In this document: positions 1 through 11,946 of the stretch, one piece after another
How the letters are laid out: each line of letters starts with the position of its first letter
Position numbering within the stretch: the first letter of the stretch is position 1
Origin: Mesostigma viride
Taxonomy: Eukaryota; Streptophyta; Mesostigmatophyceae; Mesostigmatales; Mesostigmataceae
Direction: 5' to 3'
Length of the DNA stretch: 62,000 nucleotides
NCBI GenBank assembly: GCA_009746045.1
Contig: RPFO01000256.1
Span: 473,441-535,440, forward strand
The notes under the pieces: model-generated
What the model saw: the letters and a program-made list of their open reading frames with translations, nothing else
Databases searched by the model: none
What the model was told of the DNA's origin: nothing
Made by a program: the position numbers and the translations under genes

Positions 1-81
1 GACTAACTGAAGGGTTCCTGATACTAATTCACAATGTCAAGTGCTACATGGACCAAAACATGCAGCTACGAAAACACAAAT

Positions 82-1745
82 GCAGCCGCCCCTTGCGTGC
101 GCGGTGTATGTACATGTGTGTGCAGCCGGCCCTTGCGTGCGCGGTGTGTGTACGTGTGTGTGCAGCCGCCCCTTCCGTGCATGGTGTGTGTACGTGTGTG
201 TGCAGCCGCCCCTTGCGTGCGCGGTGTATGTACATGTGAGTGCAGCCGCCCCTTGCGTGCATGGTGTATGTACGTGTGTGTGCAGCCGGCCCTTCCGTGC
301 ATGGTGTGTGTACGTGTGTGTGCAGCCGCCCCTTGCGTGCATGGTGTGTGTACCTGTGTGTGCAGCCGCCCTTTGCGTGCGCGGTGTATGTACATGTGAG
401 TGCAGCCGGCCCTTGCGTGCATAATGTGTGTACGTGTGTGTGCAGCCGCCCCTTGCGTGCGCGGTGGATGTACGTGTGTGTGCAGCCGCCCCTTGCGTGC
501 GCGGTGTATGTACGTGTGTGTGCAGCCGCCCCTTGCGTGCGCGGTGTATGTACGTGTGTGTGCAGCCGCCCCTTGCGTGCATGGTGTGTGTACGTGTGTG
601 TGCAGCCGCCCCTTGCGTGCATGGTGTGTGTACCTGTGTGTGCAGCCGCCCTTTGCGTGCGCGGTGTATGTACATGTGAGTGCAGCCGGCCCTTGCGTGC
701 ATAATGTGTGTACGTGTGTGTGCAGCCGCCCCTTGCGTGCGCGGTGGATGTACGTGTGTGTGCAGCCGCCCCTTGCGTGCGCGGTGGATGTACGTGTGTG
801 TGCAGCCGCCCCTTGCGTGCGCGGTGTATGTACGTGTGTGTGCAGCCGCCCCTTGCGTGCATGGTGTGTGTACGTGTGTGTGCAGCCGCCCCGTGGTTGC
901 GCGGTGTATGTACATGTGTGTGCAGCCGCCCCTTGCGTGCGCGGTGTATGTACATGTGAGTGCAGCCGGCCCTCGCGTGCGCGGTGTATGTACATGTGAG
1001 TGCAGCCGGCCCTTGCGTGCATGGTGTATGTACGTGTGTGTGCAGCCGGCCCTTCCGTGCATGGTGTGTGTACGTGTGTGTGCAGCTGCCCCTTGCGTGC
1101 ATGGTGTGTGTACATGTGTGTGCAGCCGCCCTTTGCGTGCGCGGTGTATGTACATGTGAGTGCAGCCGGCCCTTGCGTGCGCGGTGTATGTACGTGTGTG
1201 TGCACTCGCCCCTTGCGTGCGCGGTGTGTGTACGTGTGTGTTCAGCCGCCCCTTCCGTGCGCGGTGGATGTACGTGTGTGTGCAGCCACCCCTTGCGTGC
1301 GCGGTGTATGTACGTGTGTGTGCAGCCGCCCCTTGCGTGTGCGGTGTATGTACGTGTGTGTGCAGTCGCCCCTTCCCTGCATGGTGTGTGTACGTGTGTG
1401 TGCAGCCGCCCCTTGCGTGCATGGTGTGTGTACATGTGAGTCCAGCCGGCCCTTGCGTGCGCGGTGTATGTACGTGTGTGTGCAGCCGCCCCTTCCGTGC
1501 ATGGTGTATGTACATGTGAGTGCAGCCGGCCCTTGCGTGCGCGGTGGATGTACGTGTGTGTGCAGCCGCCCCTTGCGTGCGCGGTGTGTGTACGTGTGTG
1601 TGCAGTGGCCCCTTGCGTGCGCGGTGGATGTACGTGTGTGTGCACTCGCCCCTTGTGTGCGCGGTGTGTGTACGTGTGTGTGCAGCCGCCCCTTGCGTGC
1701 GCGGTGTGTGTACGTGTGTGTGCAGCCGCCCCGTGCGTGCATGTA
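82..1745. repeat. 40-bp minisatellite, block 1
   Basis: About 41 tandem copies of a 40-bp unit, roughly CAGCCGCCCCTTGCGTGCGC followed by GGTGTATGTACGTGTGTGTG. Copies differ at a few fixed positions: GCGG or ATGG, GTATG, GTGTG or GGATG, and ACGTGTGTG or ACATGTGAG. This makes a patchwork of variant types typical of unequal exchange. Because 40 is not a multiple of three and the unit has few stops, long open frames appear in several frames on both strands; they are repeat artefacts. A 35-bp sequence beginning CATGGACCAAAACATGCAGC lies directly before the block (47-81) and recurs after block 2 (2517-2551). Confidence 0.97.
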
Positions 1746-2021
1746 CATGTGTGAAGAAATAAGCAATAGTGAATGAAATAGTAAAAAGAAAATCATTCCA
1801 GCATATGTATGTACAAGTTTTTAGTAGTACAGTATGACTATCGTCAAACATAACAAATTTATATATTTCTATACACACACGAACAACACACCCAACACAC
1901 ACACACACACACTATGTTTGCACCCAAGACACACACCAACACCTAAAAACAAGACACCAACACACAAGACAGCCAACACACACCCAACACACACACACAC
2001 AACACACACATAACACACCTA
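1746..2021. other. Unique spacer with CA-rich tract
   Basis: AT-rich spacer that splits the 40-bp array, followed by a degenerate ACACACCCAACACAC stretch from about 1872. No gene is seen here. Confidence 0.8.
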
Positions 2022-2516
2022 CATGTGAGTGCAGCCGGCCCTTGCGTGCGCGGTGTATGTACATGTGAGTGCAGCCGGCCCTTGCTTGCGCGGTGTATGT
2101 ACATGTGTGTGCAGCCGCCCCTTGCTTGCGCGGTGTATGTCCATGTGTGTGCAGCCGCCCCTTGCGTGCGCGGTGGATGTACGTGTGTGTGCAGCCGCCC
2201 CGTGGTTGCGCGGTGTATGTACATGTGTGTGCAGCCGCCCCTTGCGTGCGCGGTGTATGTACATGTGAGTGCAGCCGGCCCTTGCGTGCATAATGTGTGT
2301 ACGTGTGTGTGCAGCCGCCCCTTGCGTGCGCGGTGGATGTACGTGTGTGTGCAGCCGCCCCTTGCGTGCGCGGTGGATGTACGTGTGTGTGCAGCCGCCC
2401 CTTCCGTGCATGGTGTGTGTACGTGTGTGTGCAGCCGGCCCTTGCGTGCATAATGTGTGTACGTGTGTGTGCAGCCGCCCCTTGCGTGCATGGTGTGTTG
2501 CATGGACCCTTGCGTG
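2022..2516. repeat. 40-bp minisatellite, block 2
   Basis: About 12 further copies of the same 40-bp unit, in the same orientation as block 1. The same variant types recur, including the CGTGGTTGCGC and ATAATGTGTG variants. It ends in a partial unit that runs into the second copy of the 35-bp flanking sequence at 2517-2551. Confidence 0.97.
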
Positions 2517-2689
2517 CATGGACCAAAACATGCAGCTACGAAAACACAAATTATCGTGTTTCTTTGCTCACGTCTGCAGTTGCATCTTCACCAGACTTGT
2601 GCGAGCACGGGCCCGGGTTCGCTTCTACATCTCCATCCGCAGTAAGATCCTTCTCCCACCCATTTGTGAGCTGCTTCCACCACGTGCGA

Positions 2690-2825
2690 GCATCCTGCTG
2701 CTGCTGCTGGTGCTGGTGCTGGTGCCAATGCCACCACTTGCGACCATCCTGTGTCTGCTGGTGCTGGTTCGGCTTCGTTGTCGTCGTCGTCGCCGTCGTC
2801 GCCGCCGTCGTCGTCGTCGTCGTCG

Positions 2826-2865
<40 letters not shown>

Positions 2866-2891
2866 GTGGTGGTGCTGCTTCGTCTGCTTCG

Positions 2892-2946
<55 letters not shown>

Positions 2947-2999
2947 CTTCTTCTTCTGCTTCGTCTGCTTCGTCTGCTTCGCCTGCTTCGTCTTCTTCT

Positions 3000-3031
<32 letters not shown>

Positions 3032-3152
3032 TGGTGGTGCTGCTTCGTCGTCTGCTGCTGCTGCTGCTGCTGCTGCTGGTGGTGGTGGTGGTGGTGCTGC
3101 TTCGTCTGCTGCTGCTGCTGGTGGTGGTGGTGCTGCTCCGTCTGCTGCTCCG

Positions 3153-3213
<61 letters not shown>

Positions 3214-3283
3214 GTGGTGGTGGTGCTGGTGTTGGTGTTGGTGTTGGTGTTGGTGTTGGTGTTGGTGTTGGTGTTGGTGTTGG

Positions 3284-3344
<61 letters not shown>

Positions 3345-3371
3345 TCGTCTGCTTCGTCTGCTTCGTCTTCG

Positions 3372-3410
<39 letters not shown>

Positions 3411-3420
3411 GGTGCTTTTT
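2690..3420. repeat. Composite CTG/CTT/GTC triplet tract (CAG on minus strand)
   Basis: About 730 bp of nearly pure trinucleotide DNA: long CTG runs mixed with TCG, CTT, GTG and TTG triplets, and a GTGTTG hexamer run near 3227-3283. On the minus strand the three frames read poly-Q/H/K/T, poly-S/R/T, or poly-A with D/E and PT runs. All frames stay open because no stop can form in this composition. A protein role cannot be excluded (the minus-strand Ala/Asp/Glu/Pro-Thr frame would be the most protein-like), but no conserved domain flanks the tract. Confidence 0.95.
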
Positions 3421-3544
3421 TGTCTGCTGCTGGTGTTGCTGCCGCCTCCACTTTCCATGGTTTTTCCGCGACAGCGCCCTCCAGGTTCTCCTTGAGCGCC
3501 TAATATTAATAAATTGCCCACCCCATGGGCACAAATAAGCGTCT

Positions 3545-4110
3545 AGCCCGATGGGTTGGAGAGATAGCCCGATGGATGGAGAGATGTAGCGATGGAGGGA
3601 TGGGGGGTGGATAGGTGGACGAATGGGTGCGAGCTTTGGTGGTGGTGGAGAAAATGGAGGGTGGGAGACGTAGGCGTGTTCATGGATTGCTGGATTAAGG
3701 AAAGGGTGGAGGGAGGCACACACCACGGGAGTGGTGGATGGGCAGGGCAACGGATGGATGGAGGGTGGGATGAAAGTATGGATTCTTGAATGGCGGGGTG
3801 GAGGCATGCCTCAGAGGGAGGGAAGGTGTGTGGGCTGGAGGGAGGGATGGAGCGATGGAGGGATGGGGGGGTGGAGGGGTAGGCTTTTGGATACAAGCTT
3901 TGGTGGCGATGGAGGAAATTGAGGGTGGGAGACGTAGGCGTGTTCATGGATGGCTGGATGAAGGCAAGGGTGGAGGGAGGCACAAACCACGGGAGTGGTG
4001 GATGGGCAGGGCGATGGATGGATGGAGGATGGGATGACGAAACGGAGTCTTTGGTGGCGGGGTGGAGGCATGCCTCCAAGGTAGGAAAGGTGGGAGTGGA
4101 AAATGTTGGG
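3545..4110. repeat. G-rich GATGGA repeat with a ~260-bp tandem duplication
   Basis: Degenerate GATGGATGGAGG-type sequence. A unit containing GGGTGGGAGACGTAGGCGTG, a GGAGGCACA(C/A)ACCACGGGAG segment and GGGGTGGAGGCATGCCTC occurs twice, at about 3586-3850 and 3850-4075, with clear sequence divergence. No coding potential is evident on either strand. Confidence 0.85.
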
Positions 4111-5254
4111 ATGGATCCAGTAAGGCCAGGAAGGGCGAATGGTTGCAAGATAGCAAAGTGGGAAACTGGGTGGGAAACTGGGATCGCCATGTGGATGCGG
4201 AACTGGTAGAAGTCGGGGAGGGCAAGCTGGTGCCAGTTGGATCCGCCACCATAAATGCCTGCATGAAAGGGAGCATTCAAAGTGGTGCCGATAATTGTTC
4301 AGACAAATGTGACCAGTCAAAGAATTCCTAGCTGGCTTTGGAGTGAAAAGAGCCACAATACTTTACTAGGTGGAGTGTGTGCCTGCCTGCCCTAAAAGTG
4401 GTAAGAAAGTAATTACTTGAATCTCTGATCGCAGTAACCAATGCACAGCTATGGTGCAAGCAAGCTAAAGCTTCACAATCCGAATACCAAGTGACTGGCA
4501 CTGTACATGCATGAAGGAATTTTATTTTAAAAAGTGCATTGTGCCAAATTCTTAGGGCAGTGTTTTGGCCAAGGAAACCAGACATTCACGCCCCCACAAC
4601 ACACGCACATGTACAAAAGCGAGCAGAATAACGCTGCCATGGAAATGAGGCAAAACAAACTCTTCAACATGCAGTTACCCAAAGCGCACAGGCAGCAGGC
4701 ATCTAGGACAAGTAAGCGAGACGAGAGGAAGACGAGGTAAGTTAGACCTCTCTGGGTGTATGATGGCTCCACCCAGCCTTGACAAAATAAACCTATGCAT
4801 TTCTGGATACGCAATTCTCTTCAAAAAAGGACTTCCAAACTCATTCCTCTCTCCCCCCCCCCGTCCAGCCCACCCTTTCCCAACATTACCCCATGCATAC
4901 AAGCTACCAATCATGCTTCTCCAGTCCAATCCTACACACTTCGATTAATCAGGGTAAAATCTCATTCAGCCAGTTGTCCAGTCGAACCCAAACCAAGCCT
5001 ATGAAGGCAAACTAAACCGACCACAATCCTGTTCTTGATGAGTAGAATTTAAACTAAATTCACAAACAATCCCAGGCTGAATTGGAGCACCTCGGTCCTG
5101 GTTAACTTCAACACCCCAGCTTACCATGGCTGCTATGCATGCCAAATACTCAATTGCACACTCACACACTCCCCATCCCCATTTTGCTCCAGCTCTTAAG
5201 ATCCACACCCAGGCCATCCAGTTTTCAAGCATATCTCCAGAAAGAAGTCCTCAC
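4111..5254. other. No recognisable gene
   Basis: Mixed-composition sequence with only short open frames on both strands, none with a recognisable domain. It contains a short C-run (about 4853-4862). It could include introns or untranslated sequence of a gene on the minus strand. Confidence 0.5.
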
Positions 5255-5474
5255 CAAATGGCGCCTGTCGCAAGCTCCCCACCGCCATGAAAGGAGACAC
5301 TGACCCCGTAGTGGCAGGTGTTGGTGCATCCTTTACCGAGGCAAAGGCCAGCGAGGTGAACACGGTCAGGTGCGCTTTGTGGGAGAGAACGGCATCGGTG
5401 GCCTCGTCTTCAAGCATGGGTGAAAGGAGGCACTCCGCAAGGCAGCGGCTGGATGTGGCGCAGAAAGACATCAA
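5255..5474 (-). CDS. Possible internal exon of an unrecognised gene
   Basis: On the minus strand a 220-nt open stretch is bounded by a plausible acceptor (pyrimidine-rich sequence ending GTGCAG) and a donor (CATTTG followed by GTGAGG). It would encode about 73 residues of ordinary, mixed composition (…SRCLAECLLSPMLEDEATDA…), unlike the surrounding low-complexity DNA. I recognise no family and found no convincing neighbouring exon, so this is only a candidate. The opposite strand is also open in part, which weakens the case. Confidence 0.25.
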
Positions 5475-5799
5475 CTGCACGTGGCAAGAAGAAAGGTAGC
5501 TAGGGCTTTAGATGGGTTATTTTATGGACCAGTTATGGGAAAACCCTTAACCAGATTGGAGTGGCAATTTACGGGGAGGAAAAGAGGGCGTCGGGACGAA
5601 GATTTTCATGTTCTGGAAAGTTTGGAACAATCTATATTACTAATTTGGCAAGGTGGGGGGTATCTAGCAGTATCCAGGGCATCGCGACTACGCGGCCAAT
5701 AAAAAAAAGCTGGGAATTACTGAACACCAATATGAAAGAAGCGGACCTACTAACCACCAAACCGCGCGAAGCGCCCAGCAGGCGAACAAGCTGCACTTC

Positions 5800-6150
5800 A
5801 TCGCACAGGGAGCGCAGCGAGCACCGACCTGTTCAGCGGGCAGCTAGCGAAGCGAGCACCATACCGTTCAGTGGGCAGCGAGCAAAGTGACCACCGTATT
5901 GTTCCCCTCTCCGGAGCGCAGCGAAGTACCACGGACTACGAAATAGGTGCAGCGGGCTACTATACGCGTAGCGGGCAGCGGGCAGCGGGCTGCGGGCAGG
6001 GCAGCGGGCAGCGGGCAGCGGGCAGCGGGCTACTATACGCGCAGCGGGCAGCGGGCAGCGGGCAGCGGGCAGCGGGCAGCGGGCAGCGGGCAGCGGGCAG
6101 CGGGCAGCGGGAAGCGAGCAGCGGGCAGCGGGCAGCGGGCAGTCCCTCTA
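5800..6150. repeat. GGGCAGC heptamer array with AGCGAAGCGAGC-type flank
   Basis: From about 5965 to 6145 the sequence is largely tandem GGGCAGC, interrupted by two copies of GCTACTATACGCG. The preceding 150 bp has related degenerate motifs (AGCGAGCACC, AGCGAAG). No gene is seen. Confidence 0.9.
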
Positions 6151-8969
6151 CCGCTCAAAATGGCTCTCTACCGCCCAAAAGTGACCTTCTTTGACTGGGC
6201 GAAGCCAGCTGGTCCCACTAGTAGTGACTAAAGTCTACTTGTAAACATATTTCTACCTTTGTGCGTCCTGAATCAGCTTCCATGAAAAGCAATACGCGGT
6301 CGCCTCTACGATGCACTTCCATCCCCATTTACAGCCCCACTCTAACATAAGACCCGCTAAAGGGGTAGAAGGTGGCTGGTCAGCCACCACCGTTCCACAA
6401 GGTTTACAGATACAATGCTGCCCATCTTGCCAATCGCAACTAAGGTGCAGCAGCGTTAACGCCTACAAAATTGGCCATGTCGGCACTGGCCTTCATTACC
6501 CGCAAGGACAACACAGACCAAATGTCGGGTTGAACCCCATAAACATGGCATTATGCCGTGAACACTGCGTCCTTACCGCATCATCTTCTGGTGTTTCTTG
6601 CTCGGTGTTCAGACACGGAGGCCGGGATGCATGTGGTACAGTGCCATTCTCCCCGCCAGCGGTAAGGGGGACAGGAAAGACGCTGTCGGGGAGCCTGCTG
6701 GTCGGGACCACGGTCGTGGCACCGTCACCTGCATGAAAATAACCAGGAATGGCGTGGCTGCCTCGGTCATGGATTAACGTTAAGTGTGCGCCGACGCATC
6801 TCAACGCAATTCAAAGGGAGCAAAACTTCATGACGTGAGGCTGCAGGTTGGTAAAGAGTGGAAGCATCGCTACTTGACGGAGATTAGTCGTGCCAAGGCT
6901 ATGTTGCTGCATCTGAGGGACGATCGTTAAGGAATCTGGGATATACTGCTAAAAAAACCGGCGCGATGGCTCATGATACGCCAGTGGACGTAGGAGGATC
7001 GATGGCGTGTCTGCGTGAGGAGTCACATTATTTGTCACTGCAGACCACACGATCAGAAAGTTGAGCGTCTCCTACACAGATCATCCGGCAGCCATTGCGT
7101 TTCCTCTCACTAACATATTGCCATGATGCATGGTTCCACTGAGATGGTCAACCTAATGTTTTCAATAATGACCCCATCTTAATATCGGTTGCTTAACCCG
7201 TTTTTTTTTTTTTTTTCAATTAGAACGCGATATATCGCGATGTAAGCTTTTTTTAGAACGCGTATAGCACCTAAGGAATTTATTTTTTTCATGGTCATGT
7301 ATATACTTTCCTGAAAGCCCATAAATCAATCTCTTTTTTAAGCTACTCAGACCTACAAAATGCTAATTCATTAGAGAGATACACTGGTTTGAATACAGGG
7401 GGGTCTGACCATGACCGCGATTTGTTGAACCTAGGTCACAAGTCATTTGCTTATTCACAAATGGTTCATGAAAAAAATCTGGCTTCTTGCATGAGCTATG
7501 GGCAACATATGCAGGCTTTGTGGAACAAAACTCAGGCCCATTGTGCCACTGGAGCTATTTTTCATTAGCATCACAAACACAACGCAGTACAACGCAGTGG
7601 GGAAAATGAGAGCCCTTCACAACATGACGCAACGACACGAGCCCCATAAACGGGGCCATAGTCAGCTTGGAGGGTCAAAACGTTGAAAATAGGTGTTGTA
7701 TAAGTTATACAGCATCAAACATGCATCAAACATAATGACTGGATGACCTAATATGACTGAATCAGGCAGCCATAGCCAAAGCATCATCCACTCTCACAAT
7801 GTGTTGAGCACGTGCCTTGTGGCAAGGGCGGTGCTGGGTATTCATTCCATAACGCGTGCAATTACTGAAAGAAAGAGCCACGTGTAATGCAAGGCTTGGA
7901 TACGTTGAGTGATCCATGAGCTAGCATGCAGGCAAAGATGACGGTGGAATGCATGCTAGAAAATGGTGGCCCGATGCTAACAACACATGATTATACACCA
8001 TGATTATGGGCACCTAGCTGATCTTATTGCACAATCAACGCAGTATAAACAATCAACATCCAATCCTCACGATATATGCACGGCTTGACGACGTACACAG
8101 CACCTAATTACTGCACAACTGCAACCTGCTATGGCTGACATGCAAGCAACATCAGCTGTGTCGAGTAGGATGGCGGTCTTAGAGAGGTTGAGAAGAGGTC
8201 GGTAGAAATAAGTGGAAAACTGGCAGAAAATAGGTAGAAACATGATATACTTCCGCACGCACTATTGAGCAGGTGGCAGAGGCCATTTCCAGGAAAATAC
8301 AGCATACCGTAGCAATAGCCACGGTCGCGCCTTACGCTATTTGCAGGCACCATCATGCCCGGAGCTACCCAATAAAAGTCTGCACAAATCTCGGTTTAGC
8401 CGACAGTCCGGGCGTTCGGAATGAAAAAACATGTGTAAAGAAGTCGAAACACCATGGAAATACCAAGCATGGTGCCGCAGCAGACCCGAGTCTTGCCGTA
8501 ATAATATGTATGCCGGTTTTCAGGGTTTCCGCATGAAAGTTGGGTGAGAAACTGGGAAAAACTACGTTTCCATTGCCCCAGTACCTCAAAAACTAGGTAA
8601 CGCATGTGCGGGTGTTGGCTAAGCATGGCTAACCAAGTAAGGTATCCGGTACGGACCTACACGATGTATCGCGTTGTAAGAAAAGACGGGTTAAAGCGAT
8701 GGAGGAACTTACCGGCTAGGCCGCAATATTTAAGAGAATTGTCGGCTAGGCAGCAAGTTCCAAGCACCATGGCAAGCAAGAGGATAGCTGCCCGCCATCC
8801 CCCGCCAGGGTTCTGCATTTTTCTAAAACGGTGCTACTAAATCGGGCCAATTTTGTGGTTGTGGTAACGGGCCAAGTTTACAACAGCATGGCGGCCATTG
8901 TTTCCCGCTCAACCATCTATTGGGCGGGTAGCGTCGGCATTATCTCGCACCCTGCCACGTGGTATTAGA
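6151..8969. other. Long stretch without an assigned gene
   Basis: Only short open frames occur and none shows a known domain. Notable sites are a poly-T run at about 7200-7216 and a perfect 14-bp palindrome CGCGATATATCGCG near 7227-7240. It may be intergenic DNA or intron. I see no RNA gene. Confidence 0.5.
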
Positions 8970-9168
8970 CAGTTGTCAATTATGTACGTACGCTGTAGTC
9001 GACAAGTGGAAGGGAGATCCAAACTTTTATTTCTCTAATTTGCCTTTTTTTCTTGCAAGAAGTATCTAAGTGCGGCGGAACCGCGGCGGCCTCTGGTCTT
9101 CCCGCGTTAGCCAAACACTCCTTTTCGCCAGCCTAAGCGTTTGGCTAAGCGGTGGCTAAGCGCGGGCA
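8970..9168. repeat. ~200-bp direct repeat, copy A
   Basis: Begins near GTTGTCAATTATGTACGTAC and ends near GGTGGCTAAGCGCGGG. The same sequence recurs about 1.64 kb downstream (10612-10824) in the same orientation, with small differences including a slightly longer central part. Both copies contain the near-palindromic CCGCGGCGGCC stretch and repeated GGCTAAGC motifs. No coding is seen. Confidence 0.9.
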
Positions 9169-9551
9169 TGGACGACACGAGATATGGGAGTGACAGAGAC
9201 CATGCATGACGCGCGTTAGAAATACATGGTCAGGGTAATTGTGATGATGATGGTGCCGAATTGATGTGGCACACAAGTGAAATGTGGCAGACATGCGGCG
9301 GGGCACGTGACAGGTGGCAGGCGTTGCCAAGGCCACACACACGTGGCTGACAAGTGACGGGTGAAGGCAATGGATGTCAGGTGCCATGATGGTGTTTGTT
9401 TGTTTGTTTGTTGGAAGGTGAAGCGATGTGAGATGAGGTGGAACAAGCAGAAGACCGGGCAAGCATCAATCGCAAATCACCGAGACGTTTTGCAAGACAT
9501 GATCGCCGCCAAAGAAAGAAATACATACTGCGTAGTATGTAGTAGATAGAT

Positions 9552-9702
<151 letters not shown>

Positions 9703-10611
9703 ACCGTGCTGGAATAATAGACTGGTAAAAGGTTTTTGTACGTCATAGGAATACGGACAAGCAACGATAGGTAGGCATAATAAACCTACGGGCAAGCCGC
9801 CCAGAGACAGCTGGATGGGCACGGCTCAAAGTGGGAGGGGTGAGGGACGGGTGGGGTAAGGGTAGCGGATAGTTCCAGGGCCGACGCAGCCAAAGCAACC
9901 ATTCGAAAGGCTGCTGACGTGCCTTATGAGACCTAGCGGGTGTTGAGACAAGGGAACTGAAACCGACGTGTAAAATACCTACGTACCTAGGACGAGCTCA
10001 CGCCGGCCCCTCGCCGCCTGATCCATCAGGAAAGGGCTGTTCATGCCGTCGAAGACGAACCTCTTGTTCCCGAGGACGAACCCGTTGCCCTGGACCCGGA
10101 CAAAGGCCCCTGGGCCCGGCACTGCACCGGCTTCGGGGACATCCGCCTACAAGGTAGAGCCCCAGATTTCCCGGTGAACGACAGCGAGAAATGGGTATGA
10201 ACGCAGTGAGACAGAGCACGGTAGATGAGAGGACTTAACAGGCAATAATTATAAACATGATGAACAAAAGGAAGGGCATTGTTACAAATTGCAGGTACTC
10301 CAAACAGGCGGGCAACGGAAATCGTACCTTCGCAGCAGCGACGCACACACAAAATGCAAAGAGGAGACTTATTCGAGTGCTTGGCCTCATGGTGACGCCT
10401 AACGCATGGCGGGATCACACGGGTTGTAGCCTGTGAAAGAGCGGTTGGAATGAGTGCCCACGACCTAAAACCACGACCCAAAACCACGGAGTTGAGGTTA
10501 TTCCCGCGCAGGTAATGCACGCCGTTGTATCCTTTTCTGCTGCTGTGGCATTGGAACGTAAGTGCGCAGGCCGCAGGGCAGCTTCCAGGTGGCACCATAT
10601 TCATTGGAGGC

Positions 10612-10824
10612 GATAGTTGTCAATTATGTACGTACGCCGTAGTCGACAAGTGGAAGGGAGATCCAAACTTTTATTTGTTCTCAAATTCGCCTTTCGAACT
10701 TTTTGTTCTTGCGAGAAGTATCTAAGTGCGGCGGAACCGCGGCGGCCTCTGGTCTTCCCGCGTTAGCCAAACACTCCTTTTCGCCAGCCAAAGCGTTTGG
10801 CTAAGCGGTGGCTAAGCGCGGGCG
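10612..10824. repeat. ~200-bp direct repeat, copy B
   Basis: Second copy of the 8970-9168 repeat, ending directly before the LINE 3' fragment that starts near 10838. The GGCTAAGC/TGGCTAACC motif continues for about 25 bp past the shared part. A promoter or mobile-element 5' region is possible but not shown. Confidence 0.9.
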
Positions 10825-10837
10825 CGACGTTGGCTAA

Positions 10838-11292
10838 CCTTGGCTAACCACCTCAGACCGGGCGGAGCGGGCCAAGCTCCTGGCCTACGGCGACGTCGGG
10901 CACCATCGTGTGGTGCCCTTTGTCCTGGAGGAGTTTGGGGCCATGGGGCCCCTGACCTCCGCCTTCTTCAAGGAGTGTTGCCGGCTCCGGGAGGACCGGC
11001 TGGACCTGGAGGGCCAGCGGGCCCCATGGTCGGCGCGGACCTGGACGTCATATTGGCGTCAGCGCTTGTCGGTGGCGCTGACTCGGGCCATGGCTGACAT
11101 CATGCTCCGCCGTACGCGGGCTGATTTTGCGGTGCAGCAGGGCTATTAGGTTCCTCCGTTAGGCGTTTCCATTGGTCTTATCGTAGTATAGAGCTTTGAC
11201 ATGGCTCTGTATATAGGTTTATAGCTGGGCGTTTGCTTTGGTTTGAGTGATTTCACTCTGCTGTAAGTAATTATATTTTTAATATATATCGT
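10838..11292 (+). mobile_element. 5'-truncated non-LTR retrotransposon 3' end (family C)
   Basis: A plus-strand frame from about 10846 to the TAG at 11147-11149 encodes about 100 residues (…VVPFVLEEFGAMGPLTSAF…, …WRQRLSVALTRAMADIML…) that look like the extreme C-terminus of a LINE reverse-transcriptase polyprotein. A ~130-bp 3' UTR follows, with a GAGTGATTTCACTC hairpin and a TTTTTAATATATAT end. A near-identical copy lies at 58204-58646; the two diverge abruptly upstream, as expected for independent 5' truncations. The family assignment rests on general appearance and the LINE-like structure, not a database match. Confidence 0.65.
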
Positions 11293-11946
11293 GACAGACC
11301 GTGACGGGGTGGACCCGACACCGTCATACCATGGATGGCAGCAGAAGACTGGGTGCGACAGCGAACGACCGGTCGACCGAACGAGCCCTCGCCCGGAGCC
11401 GGGCATGAGGCACGACATGTGATGTACGTGTACGTACTACGTACCTGCAACCATGGTTGACATACGGTGACGCCCTTCTTCATTTTTACCCGGATGTTTC
11501 CCGCGCTGTTTGTCATCTCCGTGCATGCACCGGCACGTGCCATGTGGCAAAAACATCGTTGGCGATGGCACTGCCCTTTGCCTGCGTGTGCACGACGTCG
11601 CTAGTTCCCATCAATCTCCAAGCCAGCGCTTGGGATTTGGTAAATGCGATTTGGTCAACGCTTTGGACTCGGGGACGTTTCCAGGCGGGATGAGATATTT
11701 ATAGTTTTTTCGTTGCTCGACGGGCATGGCACGTTCATGACGTTGCTTGGCCGCCGCAATCCGGTGATGTACATGACCTGACGCTACATTTAGAGTAAGG
11801 GGTTATGTTGGACGCGATCGTACCACGCTGATTCCAGTGGATTCTCGGAATAGCATTCTGTCTAGCTCCACCCTAGTTGTCAGATCAGGGTTTTTTTCCC
11901 CCCTTCCTGCTTTGTTCGATTTTCTCTCTCGTAGTTCCCCGCGATC

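Noticed and set aside
37-2549. Very long open frames (up to about 620 codons) across the 40-bp array on both strands
   Set aside because: The repeat unit lacks stops in most frames and 40 is not a multiple of three, so open frames appear on both strands; the peptides are mere repeats.
2551-3807. 418-codon minus-strand poly-Q protein
   Set aside because: All frames of the triplet tract are open and no conserved flanking domain is seen; kept only as a repeat.
6311-6804. Genes on either strand (141 and 102 codons)
   Set aside because: Overlapping opposite frames with no domain and no convincing splice partners.
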